Made by a program: the position numbers and the translations under genes. Positions 47,906-56,498 of a stretch of 64,000 nucleotides of DNA are shown piece by piece (within the stretch, counting starts at the first letter, position 1; each line of letters starts with the position of its first letter). This DNA is from Actinomyces vulturis (GTDB lineage: Bacteria; Actinomycetota; Actinomycetes; Actinomycetales; Actinomycetaceae). The notes below the pieces were generated by a model. The model was not told where the DNA came from. It saw only the letters and a list, made by a program, of their open reading frames with translations, and ran no database searches. The DNA is taken from contig NZ_LZRK01000003.1 in assembly GCF_001687305.1 (NCBI RefSeq), forward strand, positions 248,001-312,000, written 5' to 3'.

Positions 47906-48445
47906 ATGCCTGACGCTTCCTCTTCATCGTCCCCCAAGACGCTGAGAGAACGCATTCAGGCCTGGGTAAAGGAGTTCGTTCAGTTCGGACTCGTTGGCGC
48001 AACCGCCTTCGTCATCGATATGGGCTTGTTTAACCTGTTTCAGCACGGCCCGCTAGGATTTCTCTCTGGTCACCCCAATACTGCAAACGTTTGTTCAGCA
48101 ACCATTGCTACCTTCTATTCGTGGGTAGCAAACCGCCTGTGGACTTACCGTGGCCGAACACAAGACAATGCTGCACGCGAAGCAATCTTGTTCGCCTTCG
48201 CCAACATCGGTGGTGTGGGTATTACGCAGTTCTGTTTGCTTTTCACTCACCATATTCTGCACATGCATGGCCCGCTAGCTGACAACGTTGCTGCCTACGT
48301 CGTGGGCTTTGGTTTAGGAACTGCCTTCCGTTTCATCTTCTATCACTACATCGTCTTCACCGGGCACAAGCAAACACCTGCCCTGGAAGGGGCTGAACTC
48401 GCTTCAGCGCTCGGCGGCCCGCCTGAAATCGAAATTGACGACTGA
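47906..48445 (+). CDS. GtrA family membrane protein
   Basis: A 179-residue protein with four likely helices in the GtrA pattern. EFVQFGLVGATAFVIDMGL opens helix 1, FYSWVANRLWTYRG is the conserved motif after helix 2, and FRFIFYHYIVF lies at the end of helix 4. GtrA proteins are thought to move or present polyprenyl-linked sugars. GAGGAGG lies six bases before ATG 47906. It is probably transcribed with or just after the PIG-V-like gene 120 bases upstream. A short hairpin GCTGAA/TTCAGC (48486-48503) follows and could end the transcript. Confidence 0.86.
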   Translation: MPDASSSSSPKTLRERIQAWVKEFVQFGLVGATAFVIDMGLFNLFQHGPLGFLSGHPNTANVCSATIATFYSWVANRLWTYRGRTQDNAAREAILFAFANIGGVGITQFCLLFTHHILHMHGPLADNVAAYVVGFGLGTAFRFIFYHYIVFTGHKQTPALEGAELASALGGPPEIEIDD

Positions 48446-48647
48446 CTCATCAAATTTCGCTATACAGCGAGTCCATACGTTCTACGCTGAACACTATTTC
48501 AGCACAGCGTTCACCTTCCACGCTGCCCCCCCTCTTCCAGTGCAGGGTTCACGAGGGTGATGACCAGGCACGCAATCGTGGCGACGCACCCGCCATGCCA
48601 CACCCCATGACCCAGCAGGATCACCCCATTGGATATCAGTAGAAGAG

Positions 48648-49382
48648 TTACTTCACTTCACGACTGCCGGCTGTTCGGTTTGCTTCACGCTTTGAGGAAA
48701 AACGGTTAGAAAGCCAAGAGATCATCATTGGCAGCACGGACACAAAGACGATAGCCAAAATAATGACATCAATATTCTCCTGGATGAATTTTACCGATCC
48801 AAGGAAGTAGCCCAACCAGGTAATGCCGAAAGCCCAAAATGTAGCGCCGAGAACATTAAACATGAAGAAATGGCGATAGTGCATTTTACCTACGCCAGCC
48901 ATCACAGGAGTAAAAGTACGCACGATGGGTACGAACTGCGCCAAAGTGACTGCTTTTCCACCATGTTTAGCAAAAAATTCGCTGGTTCGATCCACATACT
49001 CTTTCTTGAAAAAACGTGAATCTGGACGGTCAAAAACAGCCGGACCGGCTTTATAACCGATGAAGTACCCACACTGGTTACCAAGAATGGCAGCCAGGTA
49101 CACCAGTGGTGCAGCGAGCCAGATAGATACACCGACAGTTCCTGTCCCCACGAACATACCGAGGGTGAAAAGGAGAGAGTCACCGGGAAGGAAGAACCCT
49201 ACCAAGAGTCCTGTCTCAGCAAAGATAACCAGCATGACCCCCAAGATGGCCCAAGGACCAATCCATGCAACAAAAGAGTTAATGAGATAGGCAGGGTCTA
49301 GCCATTGGGGGCCAAGTGTGGCCTGATGGCTGTGGATCATCAAGGAGTTGATATGGGGAATCAGGGTGGCAATATCAGTCAC
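48648..49382 (-). CDS. DedA family membrane protein
   Basis: A 244-residue DedA/SNARE-associated (VTT) protein. WIGPWAILGVMLVIFAETG and GFFLPGDSLLFTLGMFVG are the N-terminal motifs, GYFIGYKAGP follows, and FFAKHGGKAVTLAQFVPIVRTFTPVMAG is covered by the classic family region with the conserved Arg. DedA proteins help recycle undecaprenyl-phosphate or other lipids and keep membrane potential. GTG 49382 has a -10 box TAGGAT exactly six bases upstream and no ribosome site. Single-gene unit. Confidence 0.93.
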   Translation of the reverse strand: MTDIATLIPHINSLMIHSHQATLGPQWLDPAYLINSFVAWIGPWAILGVMLVIFAETGLLVGFFLPGDSLLFTLGMFVGTGTVGVSIWLAAPLVYLAAILGNQCGYFIGYKAGPAVFDRPDSRFFKKEYVDRTSEFFAKHGGKAVTLAQFVPIVRTFTPVMAGVGKMHYRHFFMFNVLGATFWAFGITWLGYFLGSVKFIQENIDVIILAIVFVSVLPMMISWLSNRFSSKREANRTAGSREVK

Positions 49383-49388
49383 CGAATT

Positions 49389-49394
49389 ATCCTA
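49389..49394 (-). promoter_or_regulatory. -10 box for a leaderless mRNA (DedA)
   Basis: On the minus strand TAGGAT, six bases (AATTCG), then GTG at 49382. Confidence 0.55.
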
Positions 49395-49436
49395 TCTGCT
49401 CATCAGCATGGGCAGAATAATAGGAATTGTTATCCC

Positions 49437-50456
49437 TCACTCACTCTTAGCAGTCAGTGCCCAAGGAACGATCGTCCCCAGCCCCTTGGTCACTACTTCG
49501 TGACACCGCTCCACATCATAGCGTTCACTAAGATCGCTGCGTTCAATGGCCCGCGCCGTCGATTCATCCATCCGAATACCACCAGGAGGTGCAGTATCAA
49601 CGAGACGTGAAGCGAGGTTCACGGTGGGCCCGAACACGTCCCCACTCCGCGAAACCACACGACCATAGACGAGCGAGGCACGAACGAGAATCATTTCGGG
49701 GCCACGCTGGAGTTCGTCGACGAGAGCAGTCACAACATCGGCTGCGGTGGTGAGATCATCAGCAATGTACATCACGGCGTCACCAATGGTTTTGACGACT
49801 CGAGCACCACGTGAGGTCACCACATTACGTGCGGTGTTTTCGAAGTCTTGAAGTAGATTGGTGAGGTCTTTTTTCCCCATGCGCTGAGCTTTTTGGGTGA
49901 AGGAGACGATGTCAACGAACCCCAATGCTCGGGTGAGCGGGTAGTAATCGGGACCAGCCTCTTCGGGACCACGCTGAGCAACTTCAGAATCCGTACGCCC
50001 GAGTAGAGCTGCCATGTGACGCTTCCAAGCATAAGTGAGTTGCTCGGTAAGTGCGGGAACCATCTCGCTCATATGGTCAAGCACCACAAGGCGTGCTGAA
50101 GTGTCATCCAAACTCAGGCGGCGTGAAACGTCACTGACAAGGGCTTCGAGCTGCCAAAGAACAAGACGATCCATGGTGAAGGACAGGGCGCGCAGTAATT
50201 CACTGGAGGTGTCTTCATCAACAGCATGTGACGTCACCAGGTTGCTGACATTTTTCAACGCGTGAACATCCGCATCGGTGAACGCGGGACGGTCCGGGGG
50301 AATGTCAGCAAAACCCATGGAACGCCAGAATTGCTGGGCTTGGGTGACACTGACACCTGCTTTATTGGCAAGGTCGATGAGAGTAAGGGTCCGCTCGCCG
50401 CCCAGTAGGGCGTACTGGTGCCCGGTCAGGGTCGATTCGGGGTTGGTTAAGTCCAC
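49437..50456 (-). CDS. Class III adenylate cyclase, Rv1264/Rv2212-like
   Basis: A 339-residue soluble cyclase. Residues 1 to about 165 are a helical regulatory domain that begins like a MerR-type helix-turn-helix (TLIDLANKAGVSVTQAQQFW), the layout of the mycobacterial Rv1264 and Rv2212 autoinhibited cyclases. The catalytic domain follows: FVDIVSFTQ and IGDAVMY hold the two metal Asp residues, VVKTIGD has the Lys that selects adenine, and FGPTVNLASRLVD supplies the transition-state Asn and Arg. So it should make cAMP. GTG 50456 is favoured by a -10 box six bases upstream; longer starts run back into birA. It sits just after birA on the same strand. Confidence 0.9.
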   Translation of the reverse strand: MDLTNPESTLTGHQYALLGGERTLTLIDLANKAGVSVTQAQQFWRSMGFADIPPDRPAFTDADVHALKNVSNLVTSHAVDEDTSSELLRALSFTMDRLVLWQLEALVSDVSRRLSLDDTSARLVVLDHMSEMVPALTEQLTYAWKRHMAALLGRTDSEVAQRGPEEAGPDYYPLTRALGFVDIVSFTQKAQRMGKKDLTNLLQDFENTARNVVTSRGARVVKTIGDAVMYIADDLTTAADVVTALVDELQRGPEMILVRASLVYGRVVSRSGDVFGPTVNLASRLVDTAPPGGIRMDESTARAIERSDLSERYDVERCHEVVTKGLGTIVPWALTAKSE

Positions 50457-50462
50457 CGCGTA

Positions 50463-50468
50463 AGAGTA
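50463..50468 (-). promoter_or_regulatory. -10 box for a leaderless mRNA (adenylate cyclase)
   Basis: On the minus strand TACTCT, six bases (TACGCG), then GTG at 50456. It gives the cyclase its own promoter in the 19-base gap after birA. Confidence 0.5.
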
Positions 50469-50475
50469 GCGCATA

Positions 50476-51522
50476 TCACAACAGTGGTGCAGGTTCCGCT
50501 TCCCCTGCACGCCGAACATAAGCCACATCCCCCGCACCAACCTCAACACGTCCTTGTCGCGTTTGAAGAACGAGGGCTGGCGAAATGCCCACTGCTCGCC
50601 CCGTTAGTGTCCCCGAGGGGGTATTGACACTAACATCACGACCAAGCGTCCGTGAAGTACGCTCAATCTCCTGACGGATTGCACTCATTGGCTCGTCGTA
50701 CTCCCAGTAACACTGCTCAAGGTGAGTAACACGCTTGGCGAAGTGGCAACACAAGCGCGCACACACATCCTCGGCTGTAACTTGCACTCCATGAAGTGCA
50801 AGAGAGGTAGCCCAAGGGACGGGAAGTTCCTGAGGTGTTTGCGTCACGTTAATGCCAATACCAACCACGACACATGCCCCCATTCGCTTTTTCCACCCCT
50901 CTTCGTGTCCATGATCTGTCATTGATTGGTGTGGGTTTGGGAAGTAGACATCAGTGAGTATTCCGGCAATTTTGCGGTCTAGCCCCCAGCCAGGAATCCG
51001 TTTATCCGCATCCTTATCGTCAGTTAAGGAGGAAACAACGAGAACATCATTAGGCCATTTCGTCATGACGAGATTGTTGACGTCACTTTCCATACCGCTA
51101 GCCAGACCACCGGAAGCATCCACGTGGTCACCAGCATCCTTATCACGATAAGAAGTCCCACTCCCCTGATGCGAGAAAGGCCGGTTTTGTAAAAACTCAG
51201 CAACCGTGTCACGTACAGCTAGGCCAGAAACAATCGGAATCCACGGCAAATAGTGTGATGGCAAGGCGGGGCGAAGGACGGTAGACAGAAGTACTGAGGA
51301 GTCCGGCGTCGTGGTCCAGGTATGAGTGCCTCGTCCGCGTCCTGCGGTCTGGTGACGAGCGCGCAATCCACTGAGATGAGGCCACTGTTCAACGGCCCCA
51401 AGATTAAGCGTTCCGTCCGTGTGCGTAAGTAACCTATGAAGATCAGTCTGTGTCGAGCCCGTTTCATCAACAATAGTGACTCGAATGGGAGTGGTTGGCT
51501 GAGTGGGGGCGCTGGTGGTCAC
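50476..51522 (-). CDS. birA: Biotin--[acetyl-CoA-carboxylase] ligase
   Basis: A 348-residue biotin protein ligase without an N-terminal DNA-binding domain, so a ligase only. VDETGSTQTDLHRLL and ARHQTAGRGRGTHTW (the biotinyl-AMP loop) are at the N-terminus, LVMTKWPNDVLV holds the catalytic Lys, IAGILTDVYF and VVGIGINVTQTP follow. About 35 extra residues sit between the RGRG loop and the KWPND motif. It would attach biotin to the Lys of the large carboxylase encoded on the other side of maf. GTG 51522 has a -10 box six bases upstream; its promoter is divergent from maf. Confidence 0.93.
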   Translation of the reverse strand: MTTSAPTQPTTPIRVTIVDETGSTQTDLHRLLTHTDGTLNLGAVEQWPHLSGLRARHQTAGRGRGTHTWTTTPDSSVLLSTVLRPALPSHYLPWIPIVSGLAVRDTVAEFLQNRPFSHQGSGTSYRDKDAGDHVDASGGLASGMESDVNNLVMTKWPNDVLVVSSLTDDKDADKRIPGWGLDRKIAGILTDVYFPNPHQSMTDHGHEEGWKKRMGACVVVGIGINVTQTPQELPVPWATSLALHGVQVTAEDVCARLCCHFAKRVTHLEQCYWEYDEPMSAIRQEIERTSRTLGRDVSVNTPSGTLTGRAVGISPALVLQTRQGRVEVGAGDVAYVRRAGEAEPAPLL

Positions 51523-51528
51523 GTGTGA

Positions 51529-51534
51529 ACTCTA
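51529..51534 (-). promoter_or_regulatory. -10 box for a leaderless mRNA (birA)
   Basis: On the minus strand TAGAGT, six bases (TCACAC), then GTG at 51522. Confidence 0.55.
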
Positions 51535-51548
51535 TCGGGGAAGTTCAG

Positions 51549-51554
51549 TACTCT
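51549..51554 (+). promoter_or_regulatory. -10 box for a leaderless mRNA (maf-carboxylase operon)
   Basis: TACTCT, six bases (GGTCTT), then GTG 51561. Only 14 bases separate it from the divergent birA box. Confidence 0.55.
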
Positions 51555-51560
51555 GGTCTT

Positions 51561-52244
51561 GTGTTAGTTCTTGCCTCTCAGTCCTCCGGTCGTTTAGCCA
51601 CCTTGCGTGCTGCAGGTATCGATCCGGTGGTACGCGTGTCTGGCCTTGATGAACCTGCGGCCTTACGCTCTTTGGCTGATGAGTTAGGCCACCGCACAAC
51701 GCCTGCTGAGCAGGTGGCGCATCTAGCTCAGAGCAAAGTTGTTGACGTTACACAGCAGTGGATTGCTGATGGCGGGCAGGCCTCATGCGAGTTTCAGCCT
51801 GCAACGATGCTTCCAGATGGTCAAACAGTGCTTGTGGGCTGTGATTCCATGCTGGAGTTTGAAGGCCAGGTGTGGGGGAAGCCCACGAATGCTGAGGATG
51901 CAGTGCGCCGGTGGCGTCTCATGAGTGGTGCCCAGGGTACTCTTCATACGGGCCATAGTGTGGTTGTTCTTGATGAAAACAACCGAATGGTGGGCCAGCC
52001 TCATACGGAACTCTCTCAAGCGATCATTCATTTCGCCAAAGTGAGCGAACAAGAGATTACTGACTATGTAGCCAGCGGTGAGCCCCTGTGGTGTGCTGGA
52101 GCGTTCACCATCGATAACCTTGGTGGAGCTTTTGTTTCTCGCATCGAAGGCGATCACCACGGCGTTGTGGGAATCTCTTTGCCTTTACTTCGAACGATGC
52201 TCGCTCAGCATGGCATTGTGTGGACCTCGTTGTGGGCGCGCTAG
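51561..52244 (+). CDS. maf: Maf family nucleoside triphosphate pyrophosphatase
   Basis: A 227-residue Maf/YhdE protein that hydrolyses non-standard or excess dTTP/UTP-type nucleotides. The N-terminus LVLASQSSGRLATLRAAG is the family signature, VGCDSMLEFEGQVWGKP holds the catalytic Asp region, and GAFTIDNLGGAFV the C-terminal motif. GTG 51561 starts exactly at the conserved N-terminus. Its stop TAG overlaps the GTG of the carboxylase by one base, a common actinobacterial pairing of maf with acyl-CoA carboxylase genes. Confidence 0.93.
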   Translation: MLVLASQSSGRLATLRAAGIDPVVRVSGLDEPAALRSLADELGHRTTPAEQVAHLAQSKVVDVTQQWIADGGQASCEFQPATMLPDGQTVLVGCDSMLEFEGQVWGKPTNAEDAVRRWRLMSGAQGTLHTGHSVVVLDENNRMVGQPHTELSQAIIHFAKVSEQEITDYVASGEPLWCAGAFTIDNLGGAFVSRIEGDHHGVVGISLPLLRTMLAQHGIVWTSLWAR

Positions 52245-55200
52245 TGACATTTCCTATATTTCTCGACGCCGTGACGTCGCTTCCCGCCTTCCCCAAGACT
52301 ACCCAGACGGTATTCATCGCTGCTCGCGGGTCGGTGGCTGCTCGTGTGGCTCGAACTGTTCATGCGTTGGGGTGGCGCGCTGTTGGCGTATTCGTCCCCA
52401 TGGATCGCGATTCGACGTGGGTACAGTGCCTCGATGATGCACTAGAAATCAGCAGTTATACCGATATTGCATCTCTCGTTAACTGTGCTCAGCGACTGGG
52501 ATCGGACATGGTCCACCCTGGAGTTGGCTTTGTTGCTGAGGATCCCTATTTTGCCTTATTGGTCAACGAAGCAGGGATGACGTGGCTAGGGCCGTCAGCA
52601 TCAGCTTTGTCCTTATGTTCGGATAAGGCTTCGTTAGCGTCACTTGCTCAGGAGTGCGGCCTTCCTGTTCCTGCATGGAAGGGCCCTTTCTCATCTTTAA
52701 GTGATGCCGTCAGCGCAGCTCAATCTATCGGCTTTCCGTGCGCGCTCAAGCGTGTCCGTGGCGGCGGCGGCCGGGGCGTCTCAATGGTGAATTCACCTGA
52801 TGATATGGCCTTGGCATGGCAGGCGATGGGTCTCAATGAGGAACCTTCCGACGGGGCGTTGGTTCAGCAGGCACTTCCTGATTGCAGGCATATAGAAGTG
52901 CAGATTTGCGTTGATGGGACGGGTAGCGTTCTCAGCGCCGGAACACGTGAATGCAGTGTCCAGCGTCGTTGGCAGAAAATCATGGAGTGCGCACCAGCAC
53001 CTTGTCTCAGTAGCGCGTTTGTTACTCGCTTGGAGCAGGCTGCTGCTCAGTTAGTCACGGCAGCAGGTTTGTGCGGTGTGGCCACAGTGGAATTCCTTGT
53101 TCCTGTGGTGTCTGAAGAATCATCCGCTCACCCTTGTAAAACGAATCTATTCGATAACACGGCCAATATCTCCGGTACTGGCGATGGTGTCCGATTCGCA
53201 AGCATCACACCGTCAGAAACTCTTGAAAACGCTTATTCGCTTCGGGAACAGGTGCCTCAGCACACAACGCCCCATAGCGACTTCATGGTTCTAGAGGTCA
53301 ATGCGCGACTCCAAGTGGAACATGGGGTAACTGAGGAAGTCACGGGTATTGATCTTGTTGCACTCCAGTGCGCCATATCCCAAGGGCATACTCTCTGTGA
53401 ACTCTTTCCGCACATCGACAGAGATATCGACTCTGACGCTTCGCTTTACCATTTGGAGAACCACGGCGTCGCTGTGGAGGGACGTATCTATAGCGAAGAC
53501 CCTCTCACGTTAGTGCCCTCATCGGGTGTTATTGGTCATCGTCATTGGCCTGAATCTATTGACGAACTACTGGCAGTCAACACGAACTTCAACCAGTCGG
53601 TCGACAAGTATCGTGAGCTGACAGGTGTCAAGAGCAATTCTCATGAGTCAGCTCGTCGTCCCCAGAGTTCTGATCGTCTCCGCATTGATTCAGCTTGTCG
53701 TCCCCAAAGTTCTGATCGTCTCCGCATTGATTCAGCTCTCTCGCCTGGCGATCGTATTCGCTCTGATTTTTCTGACCCGCTGGCTTTATTCATCTGCTGG
53801 GCACCTAACCGCGAGCGCGCATGGGATTTGTTAGCGGCCATCTGCGATCGCACAGTTGTTTGTGGAGTGGACTCTTTAGCACCACTTGTTTCCTGGCTTG
53901 CAGAGCATCGTGATGTTCGTTCTGGCCGAGTCACTCCTTCGTGGCTCATGCACTCTGGTCTACGCGCATTCCATGACGCTGAGGGAATAACGCCCCGTTT
54001 CGACGTTGAACCTGAGGCTAATCTCAAACACACGTTGGCTTCTACCACCCCCGCCCCTTTATCTCCTCCCACTCCGCTGGCTCCCGTCAAGGTTCAGGCA
54101 CCTATTGATGGCATCGTTGTCGCTCGTTCAATCCAGGGTGAGTTAGTCAGGAAAGGTGACATTCTCGGCGTGATCGAAGCGATGAAGATGCGTCTAACTC
54201 TTGCCGCACCATGTGATGGCTGGTGCACGCATCCTTTCCCCGAAGTGGGTTCAACTGTCAAAACAGGTGACGTCATGGCTTCTATTTCTCCGGTATCACC
54301 AGATACTCTGCCTGGTAAGGACACTAATCACTCTAAGCATGTTGCCCCTAGGCCCCAAGGTGCCACCGCTTCCTATGCTTCGTCCTCTCCACGCCCCCAA
54401 CACACCAGTGCACGGAAAAAAGCCCACGATCTTGTCGATGAGGGCACGTTAAGTGGTGTTGTAGATGATGACAGTGTCCTAACCGCCTATGCTCGGATTA
54501 ATGGCATTCCAGTGGCATTGTGGATTCAAGATCCCACTTTCCAAGGTGGAACCATCGGTTTACGCGGATCTCGACGCGTTGCTCGCTTGATTGCTCATGC
54601 TGCTGATAAGAATTGGCCGGTGGTGTCCGTTCTGGATGGTGGCGGTGCCCGGATTGATGAAGGGACCGATGCGCTCAGCGGTGTCGGCCTAATTTTGTCT
54701 GCTATCGCGCATGCTTCATCTATTCTTCACATTGCGGTGGTGACTGGTGCCGCAGCCGGTGGGGCAGCCTACGCTCCTGCTCTAGCTGATGTAGTGGTCA
54801 TGGTGGAAGATAACTCGTCAATGTTTCTCACTGGTCCCGCGGTGTTATCTCGTGCTACGGGTGAGAAGGTCAGCGCGCAGGAACTTGGCGGCGTCCCCGT
54901 TCATGCTCAGTCTGCTGGAACTTGTCATCTTCGTGCACATAGCGATACTCATGCTTGGTCGTTGGTTCGTGACCTGGTCAACTTCGCTCCTTTGGGAGGC
55001 AATCGTTTCCGTTTCATTCCATCGAGTGCTTCAGCCGATGTGATGGTGACCGATTCAGCGATTTGCTGCGTCGTGCCTGACGATCGTTCCGTGCCCTACG
55101 ACGTTCACAGCGTCATTTCTTCCCTCTGTGATCGTGGTGATTTCACACAGTTGCGTCCTGAGTTCGTTCCCGCAATGGTGACTGGATTTGGCCATATTGG

Positions 55201-56308
55201 TGGGGTTGCTGTCGGTATTGTGGCTCCTAATCCGGGCGTAGGAGCAGGTGCAATTGTTCCTGAAGCCAGCGACAAAGCTGCTGACCATGTTCGTCTGTGC
55301 TCTGATCTTGGCCTTCCACTCCTCACAATTGTTGATACACCAGGCTTCATGCCAGGGGTTACTGCTGAATCTGGTGGCGCGATTCGTCATGGGGCCCGAT
55401 TAGTTGAGGCCTATGCGCTCTCTTCTTCGCGTCTCATCACATTACTGACCGGTAAAGCTTATGGTGGTGCTTTCGTTGCTTTGGGCTCTGCGGCGCTGAG
55501 TAATTCCCACGTTCTGGCTTGGCCCTCAAGCCGCGTCGGCGTGATGGATGCCGCGAGCGCCGTGCGGGTGACTCAGCGCAAGTATTTATCTCACCTTGCT
55601 CATACTGAAGGGGACGACGCCACCCAACGCGCTGAGGCTCAGGCTATTGCTGAGTATGCATCCCGTGAGAGTCCGGATGTGAGCGTCAAGTTGGGGTGGA
55701 TTGATGAGGTCATCGATCCTTCTCAGACGCGTTCGCGGTTACGTTCGTTGCTTCGTCAAGGGTGGAAGGGCGCAGTCGTGGGTCGTGGGCGTCACCCTGG
55801 AGATGGGTGGTTGGGTTGCTCATGCGGAGCTACCCACTGGGGCTTGAACGGCGCTGCAGGGATTCTTGTATGGCGGCGAGTCAGTAGTGGCGTTGAGGTG
55901 TTGCTCCAGTTGCGCGCTCAATGGACTCATCATGGGGGCACATGGGGTATTCCGGGGGGCGCCATATGTGACGGAGAGTCCGCCCTTGAGGGTGCGTTAC
56001 GCGAGTGCTCTGAAGAAACTGGCATTAATAGGGCAGACCTTGTTGTAGGTCCCTGCCATCGTCAGGATCATGGTGATTGGTCGTATTCGACTTTTGTTGC
56101 CGAACATGTTGGGGATTCTGACGCCGCACTGTCACTTCCAGGAGATGGTGAGTCGTCAGCGTTGGCCTGGGTTCGTCTCTGTCCAGATTCAGAAGGTTGT
56201 TACTGGCAGGAGCCATCAGAACCGTTGATTCCTGCGATGTCTGCCGTGTGGGATGAGTTGGCTGCTCTTCTACCACAACCAAACGATCAGGCATTTTCTG
56301 CTTCCTGA
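52244..56308 (+). CDS. Single-chain acyl-CoA carboxylase (BC-BCCP-CT) fused to a C-terminal Nudix hydrolase
   Basis: A 1354-residue multi-domain protein. Residues 20 to about 590 are biotin carboxylase: HPGVGFVAEDP, the glycine loop VRGGGGRGVSMV, QRRWQK (Lys245), Glu283, and LEVNARLQVEHG with Glu351. A 56-residue insert separates Glu283 and Glu351, and a 14-residue tandem repeat lies near 470-497. Biotinyl carrier domain: VIEAMKMRL, target Lys648. Carboxyltransferase domain about 726-1184: TGAAAGGAAYAP, VDTPGFMPG, TGKAYGGAF. The tail from 1190 is a Nudix hydrolase with a CSCGATHWG lead and a full Nudix box (G1239, E1245, R1253-E1254, E1257-E1258, G1260). It should carboxylate an acyl-CoA; which one is unclear. 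The Nudix role is unknown. Confidence 0.93.
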   Translation: MTFPIFLDAVTSLPAFPKTTQTVFIAARGSVAARVARTVHALGWRAVGVFVPMDRDSTWVQCLDDALEISSYTDIASLVNCAQRLGSDMVHPGVGFVAEDPYFALLVNEAGMTWLGPSASALSLCSDKASLASLAQECGLPVPAWKGPFSSLSDAVSAAQSIGFPCALKRVRGGGGRGVSMVNSPDDMALAWQAMGLNEEPSDGALVQQALPDCRHIEVQICVDGTGSVLSAGTRECSVQRRWQKIMECAPAPCLSSAFVTRLEQAAAQLVTAAGLCGVATVEFLVPVVSEESSAHPCKTNLFDNTANISGTGDGVRFASITPSETLENAYSLREQVPQHTTPHSDFMVLEVNARLQVEHGVTEEVTGIDLVALQCAISQGHTLCELFPHIDRDIDSDASLYHLENHGVAVEGRIYSEDPLTLVPSSGVIGHRHWPESIDELLAVNTNFNQSVDKYRELTGVKSNSHESARRPQSSDRLRIDSACRPQSSDRLRIDSALSPGDRIRSDFSDPLALFICWAPNRERAWDLLAAICDRTVVCGVDSLAPLVSWLAEHRDVRSGRVTPSWLMHSGLRAFHDAEGITPRFDVEPEANLKHTLASTTPAPLSPPTPLAPVKVQAPIDGIVVARSIQGELVRKGDILGVIEAMKMRLTLAAPCDGWCTHPFPEVGSTVKTGDVMASISPVSPDTLPGKDTNHSKHVAPRPQGATASYASSSPRPQHTSARKKAHDLVDEGTLSGVVDDDSVLTAYARINGIPVALWIQDPTFQGGTIGLRGSRRVARLIAHAADKNWPVVSVLDGGGARIDEGTDALSGVGLILSAIAHASSILHIAVVTGAAAGGAAYAPALADVVVMVEDNSSMFLTGPAVLSRATGEKVSAQELGGVPVHAQSAGTCHLRAHSDTHAWSLVRDLVNFAPLGGNRFRFIPSSASADVMVTDSAICCVVPDDRSVPYDVHSVISSLCDRGDFTQLRPEFVPAMVTGFGHIGGVAVGIVAPNPGVGAGAIVPEASDKAADHVRLCSDLGLPLLTIVDTPGFMPGVTAESGGAIRHGARLVEAYALSSSRLITLLTGKAYGGAFVALGSAALSNSHVLAWPSSRVGVMDAASAVRVTQRKYLSHLAHTEGDDATQRAEAQAIAEYASRESPDVSVKLGWIDEVIDPSQTRSRLRSLLRQGWKGAVVGRGRHPGDGWLGCSCGATHWGLNGAAGILVWRRVSSGVEVLLQLRAQWTHHGGTWGIPGGAICDGESALEGALRECSEETGINRADLVVGPCHRQDHGDWSYSTFVAEHVGDSDAALSLPGDGESSALAWVRLCPDSEGCYWQEPSEPLIPAMSAVWDELAALLPQPNDQAFSAS
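53651..53734 (+). repeat. 42-bp in-frame tandem duplication
   Basis: Two adjacent 42-base copies (53651-53692 and 53693-53734) with two differences, each coding for 14 residues (A-R/C-RPQSSDRLRIDS). It lies in a linker of the carboxylase, just before the end of the biotin-carboxylase region. Confidence 0.85.
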
Positions 56309-56428
56309 GTGTAGGAAAGCTCCATACCTGGTTGCCCCCTCGTTCACTCGGTACTAACGAATTGAGTGAAAGAAGCAAGAAAAGTGATGCGCTTCTCATC
56401 GACTAATACGTCGGTAAACACTAGGAAT

Positions 56429-56495
56429 TAACCTTTTGCACGCAAGGGCATCATCACGTAATTCCCGTGATGATGCCCTTGCGTGCAAAAGGTTA
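56429..56495. terminator. 30-bp perfect hairpin between carboxylase and ferredoxin genes
   Basis: The arm 56429-56458 pairs perfectly with 56466-56495 around a 7-base loop. It begins TAACCTTTTGCACGC on one side and ends GCGTGCAAAAGGTTA on the other. It lies between convergent genes and has no added T-tract, but T4/A4 lie inside the arms. Confidence 0.85.
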
Positions 56496-56498
56496 TCG

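Noticed and set aside
48511-48624. Small hydrophobic ORF on the minus strand (37 codons from GTG 48624)
   Set aside because: It has a membrane-like stretch but no ribosome site, no leaderless -10 box and no recognised family, so coding potential is not supported.
56429-56495. 30-bp palindrome as a miniature transposable element
   Set aside because: No target-site duplication and no second copy in the window; its place between two convergent gene ends fits a terminator better.
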